From assembly GCF_025813715.1 (NCBI RefSeq), contig NZ_CP107532.1:3302001-3366000 (forward strand): a stretch of 64,000 bases of DNA, in the 5' to 3' direction. Every line of letters begins with the position of its first letter. Position 1 is the stretch's first letter. The position numbers and the translations under genes are program-made. The stretch comes from Methylobacterium sp. FF17. Lineage in GTDB: Bacteria > Pseudomonadota > Alphaproteobacteria > Rhizobiales > Beijerinckiaceae. Below the pieces are notes generated by a model. It searched no databases. It was not told the DNA's origin and was given only the letters and a program-made list of their open reading frames with translations. Positions 1-9,047 of the stretch are shown in pieces.

Positions 1-852
1 GTGGATCCAGCTGATCGGAAACACCGTGACGAGGTGGAACAGCGCGAAGCTCGCGAGCGGCACGACCGCGCCGATGACGATCAATCGCCCGTGGGAGCGG
101 AGCACCTCGAAAACCGGCGTCGGCTCGAGCTCCTGCATCTGCAGCATGCGCGAGAACTCCTCGGTCGCCACGAGCCGCAGCCGTGCGAAAAGGGCGACCA
201 CGTTGATCGCGAAGGCGACGAAGAACGGGTAGCGCCACCCCCAGTCCAGGAAGTCCTCGGTGGAGAGGTTGCCGAGGAAGAAGGCGAACAGCGCACTGGC
301 GAGCATGAAGCCGACCGGCGCCCCGAGCTGCGGGATCATCGCGTACCAGCCGCGCTGTTTCTCGGGCGCGTTCAGGGCGAGGAGCGAGGCCAGGCCGTCC
401 CAGGCGCCGCCGAGTGCGATGCCCTGACCGATTCGGAACACCGCGAGAAGCCAGATCGAGGCGGCGCCGAGGTGCTGATAGTTCGGCAGGAAGCTGATCG
501 CCATCGTCGATCCCCCGAGCAGGAAGAGGGCGATCGTCAGCTTGACGCCGCGTCCGTGCCTCCGGTCGATCTCCATGAAGACGACCGACCCGATCGGGCG
601 GGCGACGAACGCCAGGGCGAAGATCGCGAAGGCATAGATCGTCCCGGTCAGGGGGTCGGCAAAGGGGAAGAACACGCCCGGGAAGATCAGGACGGAGGCG
701 ATGCCGTAGACGAAGAAGTCGAAATACTCGGCGGCGCGACCGATGACGACACCGATGGCGATCTCGCCCGGCGCAACCCTGTGATCGCTGGAGGCCTCGT
801 GTGCGTCGCGCTCCAGCGACGTCGAGGATGGCACTGCGTATTCTGCGCTCAT
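1..852 (-). CDS. MFS transporter, MHS-type (partial, C-terminus beyond window)
   Basis: This is the N-terminal 284 residues of a major facilitator superfamily permease; the rest lies left of the window. Reading from ATG at 852, a short polar N-terminus is followed by hydrophobic segments and the loop GRAAEYFDFFVYG, then a loop ending VFMEIDRRHGRG. Such a loop 2-3 motif is typical of the metabolite:H+ symporter subfamily (proline/betaine, citrate, ketoglutarate carriers). Later hydrophobic blocks include FALFHLVTVFPISWI at the edge. The substrate cannot be told. The gene is divergent from cyoA, 357 bp away. Confidence 0.85.
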   Translation of the reverse strand, partial: MSAEYAVPSSTSLERDAHEASSDHRVAPGEIAIGVVIGRAAEYFDFFVYGIASVLIFPGVFFPFADPLTGTIYAFAIFALAFVARPIGSVVFMEIDRRHGRGVKLTIALFLLGGSTMAISFLPNYQHLGAASIWLLAVFRIGQGIALGGAWDGLASLLALNAPEKQRGWYAMIPQLGAPVGFMLASALFAFFLGNLSTEDFLDWGWRYPFFVAFAINVVALFARLRLVATEEFSRMLQMQELEPTPVFEVLRSHGRLIVIGAVVPLASFALFHLVTVFPISWIH

Positions 853-1209
853 CGGGGAAACCGTACTCGCTTCATCCGTTCCGGATCGAATCAGACGCGG
901 CGTAGCCCGCGCGCTGCTTTCTTAGATCCTAGGGACTGTCCATGCCGTGGGTTCCGGCTGCGGCAAAGGGCAGCGCGGCTGAGCCCGAGGCCATTCACCT
1001 ATCAGATCGGGACCACTCTAGCCTACAGGGAAAAGAAACCCCTACCGTATCCAGAAGCCGCCCGGCTATGATCCTAGCGCTGATCAGACACGTCGTATTT
1101 CACTTGTCAATTTGGTGCGATGCAGCGCAGTGAGACGCGGCGCTTCCCACCCCGAGCGATCGGGGCCTGACGGGGGGCGGCCTCACCGACGATTGCGCCA
1201 GACGAGTCC
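853..1209. promoter_or_regulatory. Divergent intergenic region (MFS transporter / cyo operon)
   Basis: No convincing gene lies in these 357 bp, although they separate two divergent transcription units and so must hold both promoters. A stretch near 1100-1112 (TTGTCAATTTGG) could serve as a -35 region for cyoA, but no good -10 box follows. A GC-rich leader precedes the cyoA ATG and no strong Shine-Dalgarno is seen. Confidence 0.4.
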
Positions 1210-2412
1210 ATGCCCGTCAAAATCCTTCGTACGCTCGTGCTCCTTCCGCTGTTCGGCCTGCTCTCGGGCTGCAACATGGTCCTGATGCAGCCCTCCGGCG
1301 ACATCGCCACGCGGCAGCGCGATCTGATTCTGGCCTCCACCGGCCTGATGCTGCTCATCATCATCCCGGTCATCGCGTTCACCCTGCTGTTCGCGTGGCG
1401 CTACCGCGTCTCTAACAAGGAGGCCGAGTACGACCCGGACTGGCACCACTCGACGCAGCTCGAGGTGCTGATCTGGTCGGCGCCGCTGGTCATCATCATC
1501 GCGCTCGGCGCGCTGACGTGGATCAGCACGCACACCCTCGATCCCTACCGGCCCCTGAGCCGTCTCGACGCCGAGCGTCCGCTGCCGGCCGGGGTGAAGC
1601 CCCTGACGGTCGAGGTCGTCGCACTCGATTGGAAATGGCTGTTCTTCTACCCAGATCAGGGCATCGCCACCGTCAACGAACTGGCGGCACCGGTCGATGT
1701 GCCGATCTCCTTCAAGATCACCTCCGCCACCGTGATGAATTCATTTTTCATTCCTGCGCTCGCCGGGCAGATCTACGCCATGGCCGGCATGGAGACGAAG
1801 CTTCACGCGGTGATCAACAAGGCCGGTGTTTATGAGGGTCTATCGGCCAACTACAGCGGCTCCGGATTCTCGCGGATGAACTTCAAGTTCCACGGTCTCG
1901 ACCAGGCCGGGTTCGACAATTGGGTCGCCAAGGTGAAGGCCGAGGGTAAGCCCCTCAGCCGGCAATCCTACCTCGACCTGGAGAAGCCGAGCGAGCGCGA
2001 GCCCGTCCGGTACTTCTCCTCGGTGGAGAACGGCCTCTACAGCGCAGTGCTCAACATGTGCGCCGTCCCCGGCAAGATGTGCATGAACGAGATGATGCAC
2101 ATCGACGCCATGGGAGGCGCTGGCAAGGAGAGCCACGCCAACCGCGCGCGGCTCGAATACGACAACCGCTACGCCGAGCAGGGCGTGGAGGCACCGGCCG
2201 CCACCGTCGGAGGCTCGGGACGCGAATCGCACAGCCCGGAGCAGCCGGAAGGCATGAAGCCCAAGTCCACTGCTCCCGAGGTGAAGCCCGGTTCGGCGCC
2301 CGAGCATTCGGCTCACGACCATGGCGGCCACCAGGGTCACGGCGGACCCGCCGGCGACAACAAGGATTCCAAGGGGTCCGACTCGGTCGCACCCGGCCAA
2401 CTCAATCGATAG
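1210..2412 (+). CDS. cyoA: Cytochrome bo3 ubiquinol oxidase subunit II
   Basis: Subunit II of the proton-pumping quinol oxidase that reduces O2 at the inner membrane. A lipoprotein signal is visible (LLSGC, lipidated Cys21), then two membrane spans at about residues 38-60 and 82-100 and a periplasmic cupredoxin-like domain. As expected for a quinol rather than cytochrome c oxidase, the CuA ligand set is absent. At 400 aa it is longer than E. coli CyoA (about 315): the extra length is a disordered C-terminal tail rich in Ser, Pro, Lys and His (AHDHGGHQGHGG), which could bind metal. It is the first gene of cyoABCD, 60 bp before cyoB. Confidence 0.95.
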   Translation: MPVKILRTLVLLPLFGLLSGCNMVLMQPSGDIATRQRDLILASTGLMLLIIIPVIAFTLLFAWRYRVSNKEAEYDPDWHHSTQLEVLIWSAPLVIIIALGALTWISTHTLDPYRPLSRLDAERPLPAGVKPLTVEVVALDWKWLFFYPDQGIATVNELAAPVDVPISFKITSATVMNSFFIPALAGQIYAMAGMETKLHAVINKAGVYEGLSANYSGSGFSRMNFKFHGLDQAGFDNWVAKVKAEGKPLSRQSYLDLEKPSEREPVRYFSSVENGLYSAVLNMCAVPGKMCMNEMMHIDAMGGAGKESHANRARLEYDNRYAEQGVEAPAATVGGSGRESHSPEQPEGMKPKSTAPEVKPGSAPEHSAHDHGGHQGHGGPAGDNKDSKGSDSVAPGQLNR

Positions 2413-2472
2413 CGCGGACGCCTCGGACGCCCGCCACTCCCATTCGGCACTCTTCTCTCACGAGCAGGTCCC

Positions 2473-4476
2473 ATGTTCTCCAATCCGGATCTCCAGAAGC
2501 TCCTGTTCGGGCGTTTGACGCTCGACGCCGTGCCGCTTCATGAGCCGATCCTCCTCATCACCTTCGCGATGGTCGGCCTCGGCGGCGTCGCGGTGCTCGG
2601 CGCGCTCACGTATTTCCGGCTCTGGGGAACCCTCTGGCGCGACTGGTTCACCTCCGTCGATCATAAGAAGATCGGCATCATGTACATCGTGCTCGCCCTG
2701 GTCATGCTGCTGCGCGGCTTTGCCGACGCGCTGATGATGCGCGCGCAGCAGGCGATGGCCTTCGGGCCGAACGAGGGCTACCTGCCGCCGCACCACTACG
2801 ACCAGATCTTCACCGCCCACGGCGTGATCATGATCTTCTTCGTGGCGATGCCGCTGGTCACGGGCCTGATGAACTTCGTCGTTCCGCTGCAGATCGGCGC
2901 GCGCGACGTCGCCTTTCCGTTTCTCAACAACTTCAGCTTCTGGATGACGGTGTCCGGCGCCGTGACGGTGATGGCTTCGCTGTTCGTTGGTGAGTTCGCC
3001 CGCACCGGCTGGCTCGCCTATCCGCCGCTCTCGGGACCCGCCATGAGCCCCGGCGTCGGGGTGGACTACTACATCTGGGCGCTGCAGATCGCCGGCATCG
3101 GGACGTTGCTCTCGGGCATCAATCTCATCGCCACCATCGTGAAGATGCGCGCGCCCGGCATGACCATGATGAAGATGCCCGTCTTCACCTGGACGGCGCT
3201 CTGCACCAACATCCTCATCGTCGCCGCCTTCCCGATCCTTACGGCCGTTCTCGCGCTGCTGTCGCTCGACCGCTACGTCGGCACGCACTTCTTCTCGAAC
3301 GACCTCGGCGGCAACCCGATGATGTACGTGAACCTCATCTGGATCTGGGGTCACCCGGAGGTCTACATCCTCATCCTGCCGGCGTTCGGCGTGTTCTCCG
3401 AGATCGTCTCGACCTTCTCGAGCAAGCGCCTCTTCGGTTACGCCTCGATGGTCTACGCGACCGTCGTCATCACGATCCTGTCCTACCTCGTGTGGCTGCA
3501 CCACTTCTTCACGATGGGCTCGGGCGCCAGCGTGAACTCGTTCTTCGGCATCACGACGATGATCATCTCGATCCCGACGGGCGCCAAGATCTTCAACTGG
3601 CTGTTCACCATGTACAAGGGCCGCATCCGCTTCGACGTGCCCATGCTCTGGACCGTCGGCTTCATGGTGACCTTCGTCATCGGCGGCATGACCGGCGTGC
3701 TGCTCGCGGTGCCCCCGGCCGACTTCGTGCTGCACAACTCGCTGTTCCTCATCGCCCACTTCCACAACGTGATCATCGGCGGCGTGCTGTTCGGTATGCT
3801 GGCGGGTATCACCTACTGGTTCCCGAAGGCGTTCGGCTTCAAGCTCGACGAGTTCTGGGGCAAGGTGTCGTTCTGGTTCTGGCTCACCGGCTTCTGGTTC
3901 GCCTTCGCGCCGCTCTACGTGCTCGGCCTGATGGGCGTCACCCGCCGCGTCCAGCACTTCGACGATCCGTCGCTCCAGATCTGGTTCGTGATCGCGGCCT
4001 TCGGTGCCTTCCTCATCCTGCTCGGCATCGCCTCCTTCGGCGTCACCCTGCTCGTCAGCTTCCTGAAGCGCGACCAGCTGCGGGACACCACCGGCGATCC
4101 GTGGGGCGGCCGCACCCTTGAGTGGGCGACCTCCTCGCCGCCGCCGGACTACAACTTCGCCTTCACGCCCGTGATCCACGATCACGACGCGTGGTGGGAC
4201 ATGAAGAAGCGCGGCTACGCCCGTCCGCTGACCGGCTTCAAGCCGATCCACATGCCGAAGAACACCGCCACGGGCCTGATCCTCGGCGTCCTGAGCATCG
4301 TCTTCTCGTTCGCGATGATCTGGTACATCTGGTGGCTCGCAGCCTTCAGCTTCCTGGTCATCGCGGTGGTCACCATCGGCCACACCTTCAACTACAACCG
4401 CGACTTCTACATCCCGGCCGACGAGGTCATCCGGACGGAAGGCCAGCGGACAGCCCTGATGGCGGAGCGCGTCTAA
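2473..4476 (+). CDS. cyoB: Cytochrome bo3 ubiquinol oxidase subunit I
   Basis: Catalytic subunit carrying low-spin heme b and the heme o3-CuB centre. All metal ligands are present at a constant offset of +10 from E. coli CyoB: His116 (TAHG) and His431 (AHFHN), His429 for heme o3, and His294, His343 and His344 for CuB. Tyr298 of GHPEVY, cross-linked to the CuB His in this family, is also present. The 667-residue length matches the family. [20 protein letters not shown] is a textbook heme-copper oxidase signature. The start ATG follows a spaced leader after cyoA, and cyoC begins 4 bp after the stop, so translation is probably coupled. Confidence 0.98.
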   Translation: MFSNPDLQKLLFGRLTLDAVPLHEPILLITFAMVGLGGVAVLGALTYFRLWGTLWRDWFTSVDHKKIGIMYIVLALVMLLRGFADALMMRAQQAMAFGPNEGYLPPHHYDQIFTAHGVIMIFFVAMPLVTGLMNFVVPLQIGARDVAFPFLNNFSFWMTVSGAVTVMASLFVGEFARTGWLAYPPLSGPAMSPGVGVDYYIWALQIAGIGTLLSGINLIATIVKMRAPGMTMMKMPVFTWTALCTNILIVAAFPILTAVLALLSLDRYVGTHFFSNDLGGNPMMYVNLIWIWGHPEVYILILPAFGVFSEIVSTFSSKRLFGYASMVYATVVITILSYLVWLHHFFTMGSGASVNSFFGITTMIISIPTGAKIFNWLFTMYKGRIRFDVPMLWTVGFMVTFVIGGMTGVLLAVPPADFVLHNSLFLIAHFHNVIIGGVLFGMLAGITYWFPKAFGFKLDEFWGKVSFWFWLTGFWFAFAPLYVLGLMGVTRRVQHFDDPSLQIWFVIAAFGAFLILLGIASFGVTLLVSFLKRDQLRDTTGDPWGGRTLEWATSSPPPDYNFAFTPVIHDHDAWWDMKKRGYARPLTGFKPIHMPKNTATGLILGVLSIVFSFAMIWYIWWLAAFSFLVIAVVTIGHTFNYNRDFYIPADEVIRTEGQRTALMAERV

Positions 4477-4480
4477 GACC

Positions 4481-5131
4481 ATGGCATCCCACTCCTCCGC
4501 CGCCATGAACCTGTCGACCGGCAAGGAGCCGGTCGACTCCGCGGCCTTCTACGACGCCGCCGGCGAGCATCACCCGGAAGGGAGCACGATGCTCGGCTTC
4601 TGGCTGTACCTGATGAGCGACTGCCTCATCTTCGCGGCGCTGTTCGCCACCTACGCAGTGGTGGGACGCAACTACGCGGCGGGGCCCTCGCCGAAGGATC
4701 TCTTCGACCTGCCGCTGGTGGCGCTCAACACCTCCATGCTGCTGTTCTCCTCCATCACCTACGGCTTCGCGATGCTGGAGATGGAGAAGGGCTACCTGGC
4801 ACGCTGCCAACTCTGGCTCGCGGTCACCGGACTGTTCGGCATCGCCTTCGTGGGCCTCGAACTCTACGAGTTCCAGCACCTCATCCACGAGGGTGCGACC
4901 CCGCAGCGGAGCGCCTTCCTCTCCGCCTTCTTCACCCTGGTCGGTACCCACGGCCTGCACGTGACACTGGGTATCGTCTGGCTGGTGATCCTGATGGTCC
5001 AAGTGCACCGGCGCGGCCTCGTGCCCGAGAACAAGCGCCGGCTCCTCTGCCTCAGCATGTTCTGGCACTTCCTGGACGTGATCTGGATCGGCGTGTTCAC
5101 CTTCGTGTACCTGATGGGAGTCCTGCAATGA
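4481..5131 (+). CDS. cyoC: Cytochrome bo3 ubiquinol oxidase subunit III
   Basis: Heme-copper oxidase subunit III family, 216 aa with five membrane spans. The N-terminus (MLGFWLYLMSDCLIFAALFATYAV) and the segment LFGIAFVGLELYEF match CyoC proteins. It has no redox centre and stabilises subunit I and the assembled complex in the inner membrane. It starts 4 bp after cyoB and its stop overlaps the cyoD start by 4 bp (ATGA), placing it firmly in the operon. Confidence 0.96.
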   Translation: MASHSSAAMNLSTGKEPVDSAAFYDAAGEHHPEGSTMLGFWLYLMSDCLIFAALFATYAVVGRNYAAGPSPKDLFDLPLVALNTSMLLFSSITYGFAMLEMEKGYLARCQLWLAVTGLFGIAFVGLELYEFQHLIHEGATPQRSAFLSAFFTLVGTHGLHVTLGIVWLVILMVQVHRRGLVPENKRRLLCLSMFWHFLDVIWIGVFTFVYLMGVLQ

Positions 5132-5535
5132 GCGCCGCGTCGAAGGCAGCCTACGGGCAGGACGCCCACGGGCACGCGGGCCATGGCCACGCTGACGGGC
5201 ATGGCGACCACGGCCAGACCCACGGTTCGTTCAAGGGCTACATGACCGGCTTCGTGCTGTCGGTCATCCTGACGGCGATCCCCTTCATCCTGGTGATGGG
5301 CAACGTGCTGGGGAACGACCGGCTCACCGGCATCGTCATCATGGGCTTCGCCGTGGTGCAGATCGTGGTTCATATGATTTACTTCCTGCACATGAACACG
5401 AAGTCCGAGAGCGGTTGGACCTTCCTGGCCCTGATCTTCACCCTGACCCTGGTGATCATCACCCTGACGGGTTCGCTCTGGGTGATGTACCACCTCAACA
5501 CCAACATGATGCCGATGCACATGCATACGCGCTGA
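5128..5535 (+). CDS. cyoD: Cytochrome bo3 ubiquinol oxidase subunit IV
   Basis: Small non-catalytic subunit IV, 135 aa with three membrane helices (about residues 36-56, 66-86 and 98-120). The cytoplasmic N-terminus is unusually His/Gly-rich (DAHGHAGHGHADGHGDHGQTHG), longer than in E. coli CyoD (109 aa). The conserved core QIVVHMIYFLHMNTKSE is present. Its stop codon shares a base with the ATG of the SURF1 gene (TGATG). Confidence 0.95.
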   Translation: MSAASKAAYGQDAHGHAGHGHADGHGDHGQTHGSFKGYMTGFVLSVILTAIPFILVMGNVLGNDRLTGIVIMGFAVVQIVVHMIYFLHMNTKSESGWTFLALIFTLTLVIITLTGSLWVMYHLNTNMMPMHMHTR

Positions 5536-6290
5536 TGCGAGCGTCCGGCCCGGGGCGATGGCGCTCCGGGTCCATCCTCCTGCTTCTCTGCTGTGTCGGG
5601 CTCATCCTGGTCGCCGCCCTGACGGCCCTCGGAACCTGGCAGATCCAGCGTCGGGCCTGGAAGCACGACCTCATCGCCCGGGTCGATGCCCGCATCCACA
5701 GCGATCCGGTCAAGGCACCCGGACCGGCGCTCTGGGATAGGCTGACCGCCGACGCGGACGCCTACCGGCGGGTTCGGGCGACGGGGCTCCTGCGCCATAA
5801 TCAGGAAACACTGGTTCAGGCTGTGACCGAACTCGGAGCCGGGTTCTGGGTCATGACCCCGCTGGAGCGTGCGGACGGCACCACGATCCTCGTCAATCGC
5901 GGCTTCGTTCCTCCCGACCGGCGTGATCCGGCCACACGGGCCGAAGCGCGGGACGAGAGCCCCGTGACGATCACGGGGCTCCTCCGCTTGAGCGAACCCG
6001 GCGGCGGCTTCCTGCGCACGAACGATGCCGGTGCCGGGCGCTGGTACTCGCGGGACGTGGCAGCGATCGCGCAGGCGCGCGGGCTGTCCCGCGTCGCGCC
6101 CTACTTCATCGATGCCGAAGCCCAGCCCGATGCCGCTTCCTCGCCGGTGGGTGGCCTCACCATCGTGGCCTTCCCCGACCATCACCTCGTCTACGCCATC
6201 ACCTGGTATGTTCTCGCCCTCATGGTCGCGGGCGCTGTTGCCTACACGGTGATCGATGCCCGCCGGACCCAACGGAGACCAAAGCCGTAG
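5535..6290 (+). CDS. SURF1 family oxidase assembly protein
   Basis: SURF1/Shy1 family protein of 251 aa, with one membrane span near the N-terminus (about residues 13-35, ending GTWQIQRRAWK) and another at the C-terminus (HLVYAITWYVLALMVAG). The WQ.RR motif after span 1 and the paired motif VNRGFVPP are family signatures. SURF1 proteins help insert heme into heme-copper oxidases, which fits the place directly after cyoD. The start is chosen at 5535 because its ATG overlaps the cyoD stop. No cyoE (heme O synthase) follows here, so that gene must lie elsewhere. Confidence 0.93.
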   Translation: MRASGPGRWRSGSILLLLCCVGLILVAALTALGTWQIQRRAWKHDLIARVDARIHSDPVKAPGPALWDRLTADADAYRRVRATGLLRHNQETLVQAVTELGAGFWVMTPLERADGTTILVNRGFVPPDRRDPATRAEARDESPVTITGLLRLSEPGGGFLRTNDAGAGRWYSRDVAAIAQARGLSRVAPYFIDAEAQPDAASSPVGGLTIVAFPDHHLVYAITWYVLALMVAGAVAYTVIDARRTQRRPKP

Positions 6291-6320
6291 ATCCCGGAGG
6301 GTACCGAGGGCAACGAGCGG

Positions 6321-6947
6321 TCACGCCGGGAAATGGCGAGCGATCCAGCCTGCGGACCGCTCCACATCCGCTTGCGTGAGGCCGTGTCCGGCCGGCAGGG
6401 TTTCGTGGGCAACATGGCCCCCATGGCCCCGCAACCGTTCCGCCAGCGCGCCGGCATTCGCGGCCGGCACGATCGGGTCTGCGAGGCCCGAGAGCATCAG
6501 CACAGGGCGCCCGCCGAGGTCCACGGGAGACGTCGCGGTCAGCGGCAGCATCGGCCGCAGCAGCACCGCGCCGGACAGGGCCTCGGGCTGCAGCAGCAGC
6601 AGGGCGGCGGCGATGTTGGCGCCGTTGGAGAAACCGACCGCCACGGGTGCGGCGAGGCCGTAGGCGGCCCGCGCATCCGAGACGAAGTCGGCGAGCTCCC
6701 CGGCGCGACGCCGGACATCCTCCTCGTCGAAGACGCCCTCGGCCAGGCGCCGGAAGAACCGGGGCATGCCGTTCTCCAGCACGGGCCCCCGCGGAGAGAG
6801 GAGGGCTGCCCCGGGAGCGAGGGCCTCCCCGAGGGGCAGGAGGTCGGTCTCGTTACCTCCGGTGCCGTGGAGCAGCAGGAGCGGCGCCCGCTCGGGCATG
6901 CCACCGGGCACGAAGCGGTGAAGGAAGCCAAGGGATGGAGCGTTCAT
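6321..6947 (-). CDS. Alpha/beta hydrolase, phospholipase/carboxylesterase family
   Basis: A 208-residue alpha/beta hydrolase. The oxyanion-hole motif HGTGGNE is near residue 27, the nucleophile is Ser107 in GFSNG, and Asp157 (GLADPIV) with His188 (AGHGLT) completes the triad. The start at 6947 lies after the intergenic hairpin. It sits directly downstream of a ring-cleaving dioxygenase. The same pairing is known from quinone/hydroquinone resistance loci such as mhqD-mhqO of Bacillus, where hydrolysis of ring-opened products is proposed. The exact substrate here is unknown. Confidence 0.88.
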   Translation of the reverse strand: MNAPSLGFLHRFVPGGMPERAPLLLLHGTGGNETDLLPLGEALAPGAALLSPRGPVLENGMPRFFRRLAEGVFDEEDVRRRAGELADFVSDARAAYGLAAPVAVGFSNGANIAAALLLLQPEALSGAVLLRPMLPLTATSPVDLGGRPVLMLSGLADPIVPAANAGALAERLRGHGGHVAHETLPAGHGLTQADVERSAGWIARHFPA

Positions 6948-6968
6948 GGCAATCTCGCGGTAGGGAGG

Positions 6969-6990
6969 GCCCGCCCCCGGAGGGGCGGGC
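6969..6990 (-). promoter_or_regulatory. Intra-operon hairpin with UCCG tetraloop
   Basis: A perfect 9-bp stem (GCCCGCCCC / GGGGCGGGC) closes a 4-base loop between the dioxygenase stop and the hydrolase start. On the minus-strand transcript the loop reads UCCG, close to the very stable UUCG class. No U-tract follows, so it looks more like an mRNA processing or stability element, or a partial attenuator, than a full terminator. Confidence 0.6.
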
Positions 6991-7014
6991 GAAGACATCT
7001 CTTGCGACCTCACG

Positions 7015-7944
7015 TCAGGCGATCTGAGGCAGCTGCGCCTCGATCCGGGACCGGTGCGGTTCGAGGAAGCTCGGCAGTTTGAGCGCCTCGCCCAAGGATA
7101 CTGCGGGCTCGTCCACGGTGAAGCCGGGCACGTCGGTCGCGATCTCGAACAGCACCCCGCCGGGCTCACGGAAGTAGACCGAGCGGAAATACTGCCGGTC
7201 GCGCTGCTCGGTGACGGCGAGCCCATGCGTTCCGGTCAGCTTCGCCACCATCTCGGCCTGCGCTGCATCGTCCGCCGCCCGAAATGCGATATGATGCACC
7301 GAGCCGGCGCCCTGCCGACCGGGCAGGAACTCGCCCACCGCCCGCAGGGTCACGGAGCCGCCGGCCTTCGCACCGCTGGTCAGGCGGACCATCACGCCCT
7401 CGCGTCCGGTCTCGCGGAAGCCGAGCACATCCGCGAGGATCGCCGCCGTGGGACCGGCCTCGACCACGAGCAGCGTGACGCCGTGGAAGCCCCGGATCGC
7501 ATGCTCGACCGGAACCCGGCCGCCAACCCAGGCGAACGCTTCATCCACAGTCTCGACGCCCACGAGGGCCAGCATCATCCCATCCGGGTCCCGGAAGCGC
7601 AGGGTCGGTTCGCCGAAGGCCTGCACCGGGGATTCATGAGGCACGCCTTTTTCGACGAACCGATGGGTCCACCAGCCGATGGAGGCACGTGGCACCCGGA
7701 ACGCGGTCTCCTGCGTCTCCCCGATCCCGACCCGGCCCGGAGCTGCGTGCGCGATCGGGAAGAAGGTCAGGATGGTGCCCGGTTGGCCGGTCTCATCACC
7801 ATAATAGAGGTGATAGGTACCCGGGTCGTCGAAATTGACGGTTCTCTTTACGAACCGCAATCCGAGAACGTCGGTGTAGAAATCGAGATTGCGCGCGACG
7901 GGGCCGGAGAAGGCGGTCACGTGGTGGATGCCGTATTGGGACAT
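7015..7944 (-). CDS. Ring-cleaving dioxygenase, VOC (glyoxalase) superfamily
   Basis: A 309-residue two-domain vicinal-oxygen-chelate protein. The N-terminus YGIHHVTAFSG supplies the first metal His; the second module contains SVHHIAFRAAD, and GGVLFEIATDVPGF near the C-terminus supplies the Glu ligand. This is the extradiol dioxygenase/MhqO-type arrangement. It is predicted to open aromatic rings of hydroquinones or catechols in the cytosol. The start at 7944 is chosen because the family begins MxxxGIHHVT. It is first gene of a two-gene operon with the hydrolase and has an operator-like palindrome about 90 bp upstream. Confidence 0.9.
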   Translation of the reverse strand: MSQYGIHHVTAFSGPVARNLDFYTDVLGLRFVKRTVNFDDPGTYHLYYGDETGQPGTILTFFPIAHAAPGRVGIGETQETAFRVPRASIGWWTHRFVEKGVPHESPVQAFGEPTLRFRDPDGMMLALVGVETVDEAFAWVGGRVPVEHAIRGFHGVTLLVVEAGPTAAILADVLGFRETGREGVMVRLTSGAKAGGSVTLRAVGEFLPGRQGAGSVHHIAFRAADDAAQAEMVAKLTGTHGLAVTEQRDRQYFRSVYFREPGGVLFEIATDVPGFTVDEPAVSLGEALKLPSFLEPHRSRIEAQLPQIA

Positions 7945-8412
7945 GGGAGGCACTCCTGAAGAGCGGCAGTGCGTCGTCCCGACGGTGCCGCGATGGAGTG
8001 AAGATGCGTCCCCATCCCTCGCTTGAAAATGGAAACGATGGAAACTCATCGTTTCACATATACAGGCCTCAATCTTTCAGACCCAAGGCGGTGAATGTGG
8101 CCTGTGCCTCAGCGCCTCGGGGTCAGTGTGCTTCCCCGCCCTGCTGTCCGCATTCTGCATGCCTCCTCTCGCCCCAAGAGCATCTGGCCGCGACGGATCA
8201 CGAGAACGCTTTCTTCACTGGAGCCTCGGCGCCGGGCAACGCATCGGAGCCTTCGGCGAAGCGGCTCGGCGATTCAGGTATGGCCCGTGCCGATCCTGTG
8301 CGATCCCACCATCCGGGGCGGAACGGCTTCGCCCCTCGCTGCGAACATCGAAGCCGAACGCGTTCGGCACGGAAAACCGAAGCGTTGTCGGTTACCGTGC
8401 GGAGGAAACCGT
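7945..8412. other. Intergenic region without a convincing gene
   Basis: Between the dioxygenase start and the next small minus-strand gene, neither strand shows a reading frame with a recognisable protein. The only clear element is the inverted repeat at 8032-8055. The rest gives no repeat, hairpin or RNA gene that I can recognise. Confidence 0.5.
8032..8055. promoter_or_regulatory. Perfect inverted repeat, likely repressor operator
   Basis: GAAACGATG is followed after 6 bases by its exact complement CATCGTTTC. It lies about 90 bp upstream of the dioxygenase start, where the promoter is expected. A dyad of 9+6+9 is typical for a dimeric regulator of the MarR or TetR type; no such regulator gene is adjacent. 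Confidence 0.6.
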
Positions 8413-8640
8413 TCAAGCCTCCGCGATTTCAAGGTGGAGACCGCGACCCCGGAGGACCTTGTCGATGCGCCCGCGCATCTCCGGGCAGAGGCGGCTGACC
8501 CGCATATGCAGGGTGTCGCCCTGCGGAGTTCCGGTCACCCACAGACGGTAACGTAAGCCCTCGTCGCGCAGCTGCGTGAGCAGCCGTTCGGACGCGATCC
8601 GATTCGCCTCGTTGTTCATCGCGATGAGGCTGAAATCCAT
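8413..8640 (-). CDS. Small conserved-type hypothetical protein
   Basis: A 75-residue protein with no family I can name. It is charged and predicted mostly helical, with an Arg/Glu-rich middle (SERLLTQLRDEGLRYRLW). The start is well supported: AAAGGAG lies 8 bases before the ATG at 8640. It is monocistronic, in host chromosome flanking DNA. Confidence 0.7.
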   Translation of the reverse strand: MDFSLIAMNNEANRIASERLLTQLRDEGLRYRLWVTGTPQGDTLHMRVSRLCPEMRGRIDKVLRGRGLHLEIAEA

Positions 8641-8840
8641 GGCGGTCTCCTTTCCGTGAGGAATGCAACGTCTGGGTGATCGGTTTCATTCCCACCGCCC
8701 CTGCAATAGGCCCGCCGTCGGACTACCGAGGCGCCGGCGGCCTCATCGGCGGCAATGGGAAATCACCGTCGCCGCAGCCAGTCCCGACACCGAGACGCGC
8801 GTTCGTCCCCATCATGCACCCACATCGTGGCCCGCGCGAA

Positions 8841-9047
8841 TCACGCCAGGAGCGCAAGAAGGATCGTAATCCCATAAACGATCAGGAGGAGTGGAATGAT
8901 CTCGCGAGGCTCCAGGATACGGATCAGGCCCTCCGGCTCACGCCCGTCCGAGACACGATCAGACAGTCGGCTCGCATCCTTTTCGGAAGCATCCCAACAC
9001 GAAACGGGAGGACCACGGGACTCGGAAATTGGAACAGGCTGCACCAC
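8841..9047 (-). CDS. Small hypothetical protein with C-terminal membrane helix
   Basis: A 68-residue frame starting GTG at 9047, preceded by GGAGG at good spacing. The first 45 residues are polar; the end (IIPLLLIVYGITILLALLA) is a clean membrane segment, so a tail-anchored product is plausible. A longer plus-strand frame covers the same DNA but has no protein-like character. Support is only the ribosome binding site and the hydrophobic tail. Confidence 0.4.
   Translation of the reverse strand: MVQPVPISESRGPPVSCWDASEKDASRLSDRVSDGREPEGLIRILEPREIIPLLLIVYGITILLALLA

Noticed and set aside
2458-4524. 688-residue minus-strand frame opposite cyoB
   Set aside because: It is the antisense shadow of cyoB: no stop codons because of high GC, and composition is Glu/Asp/Arg/His-heavy without any domain pattern.
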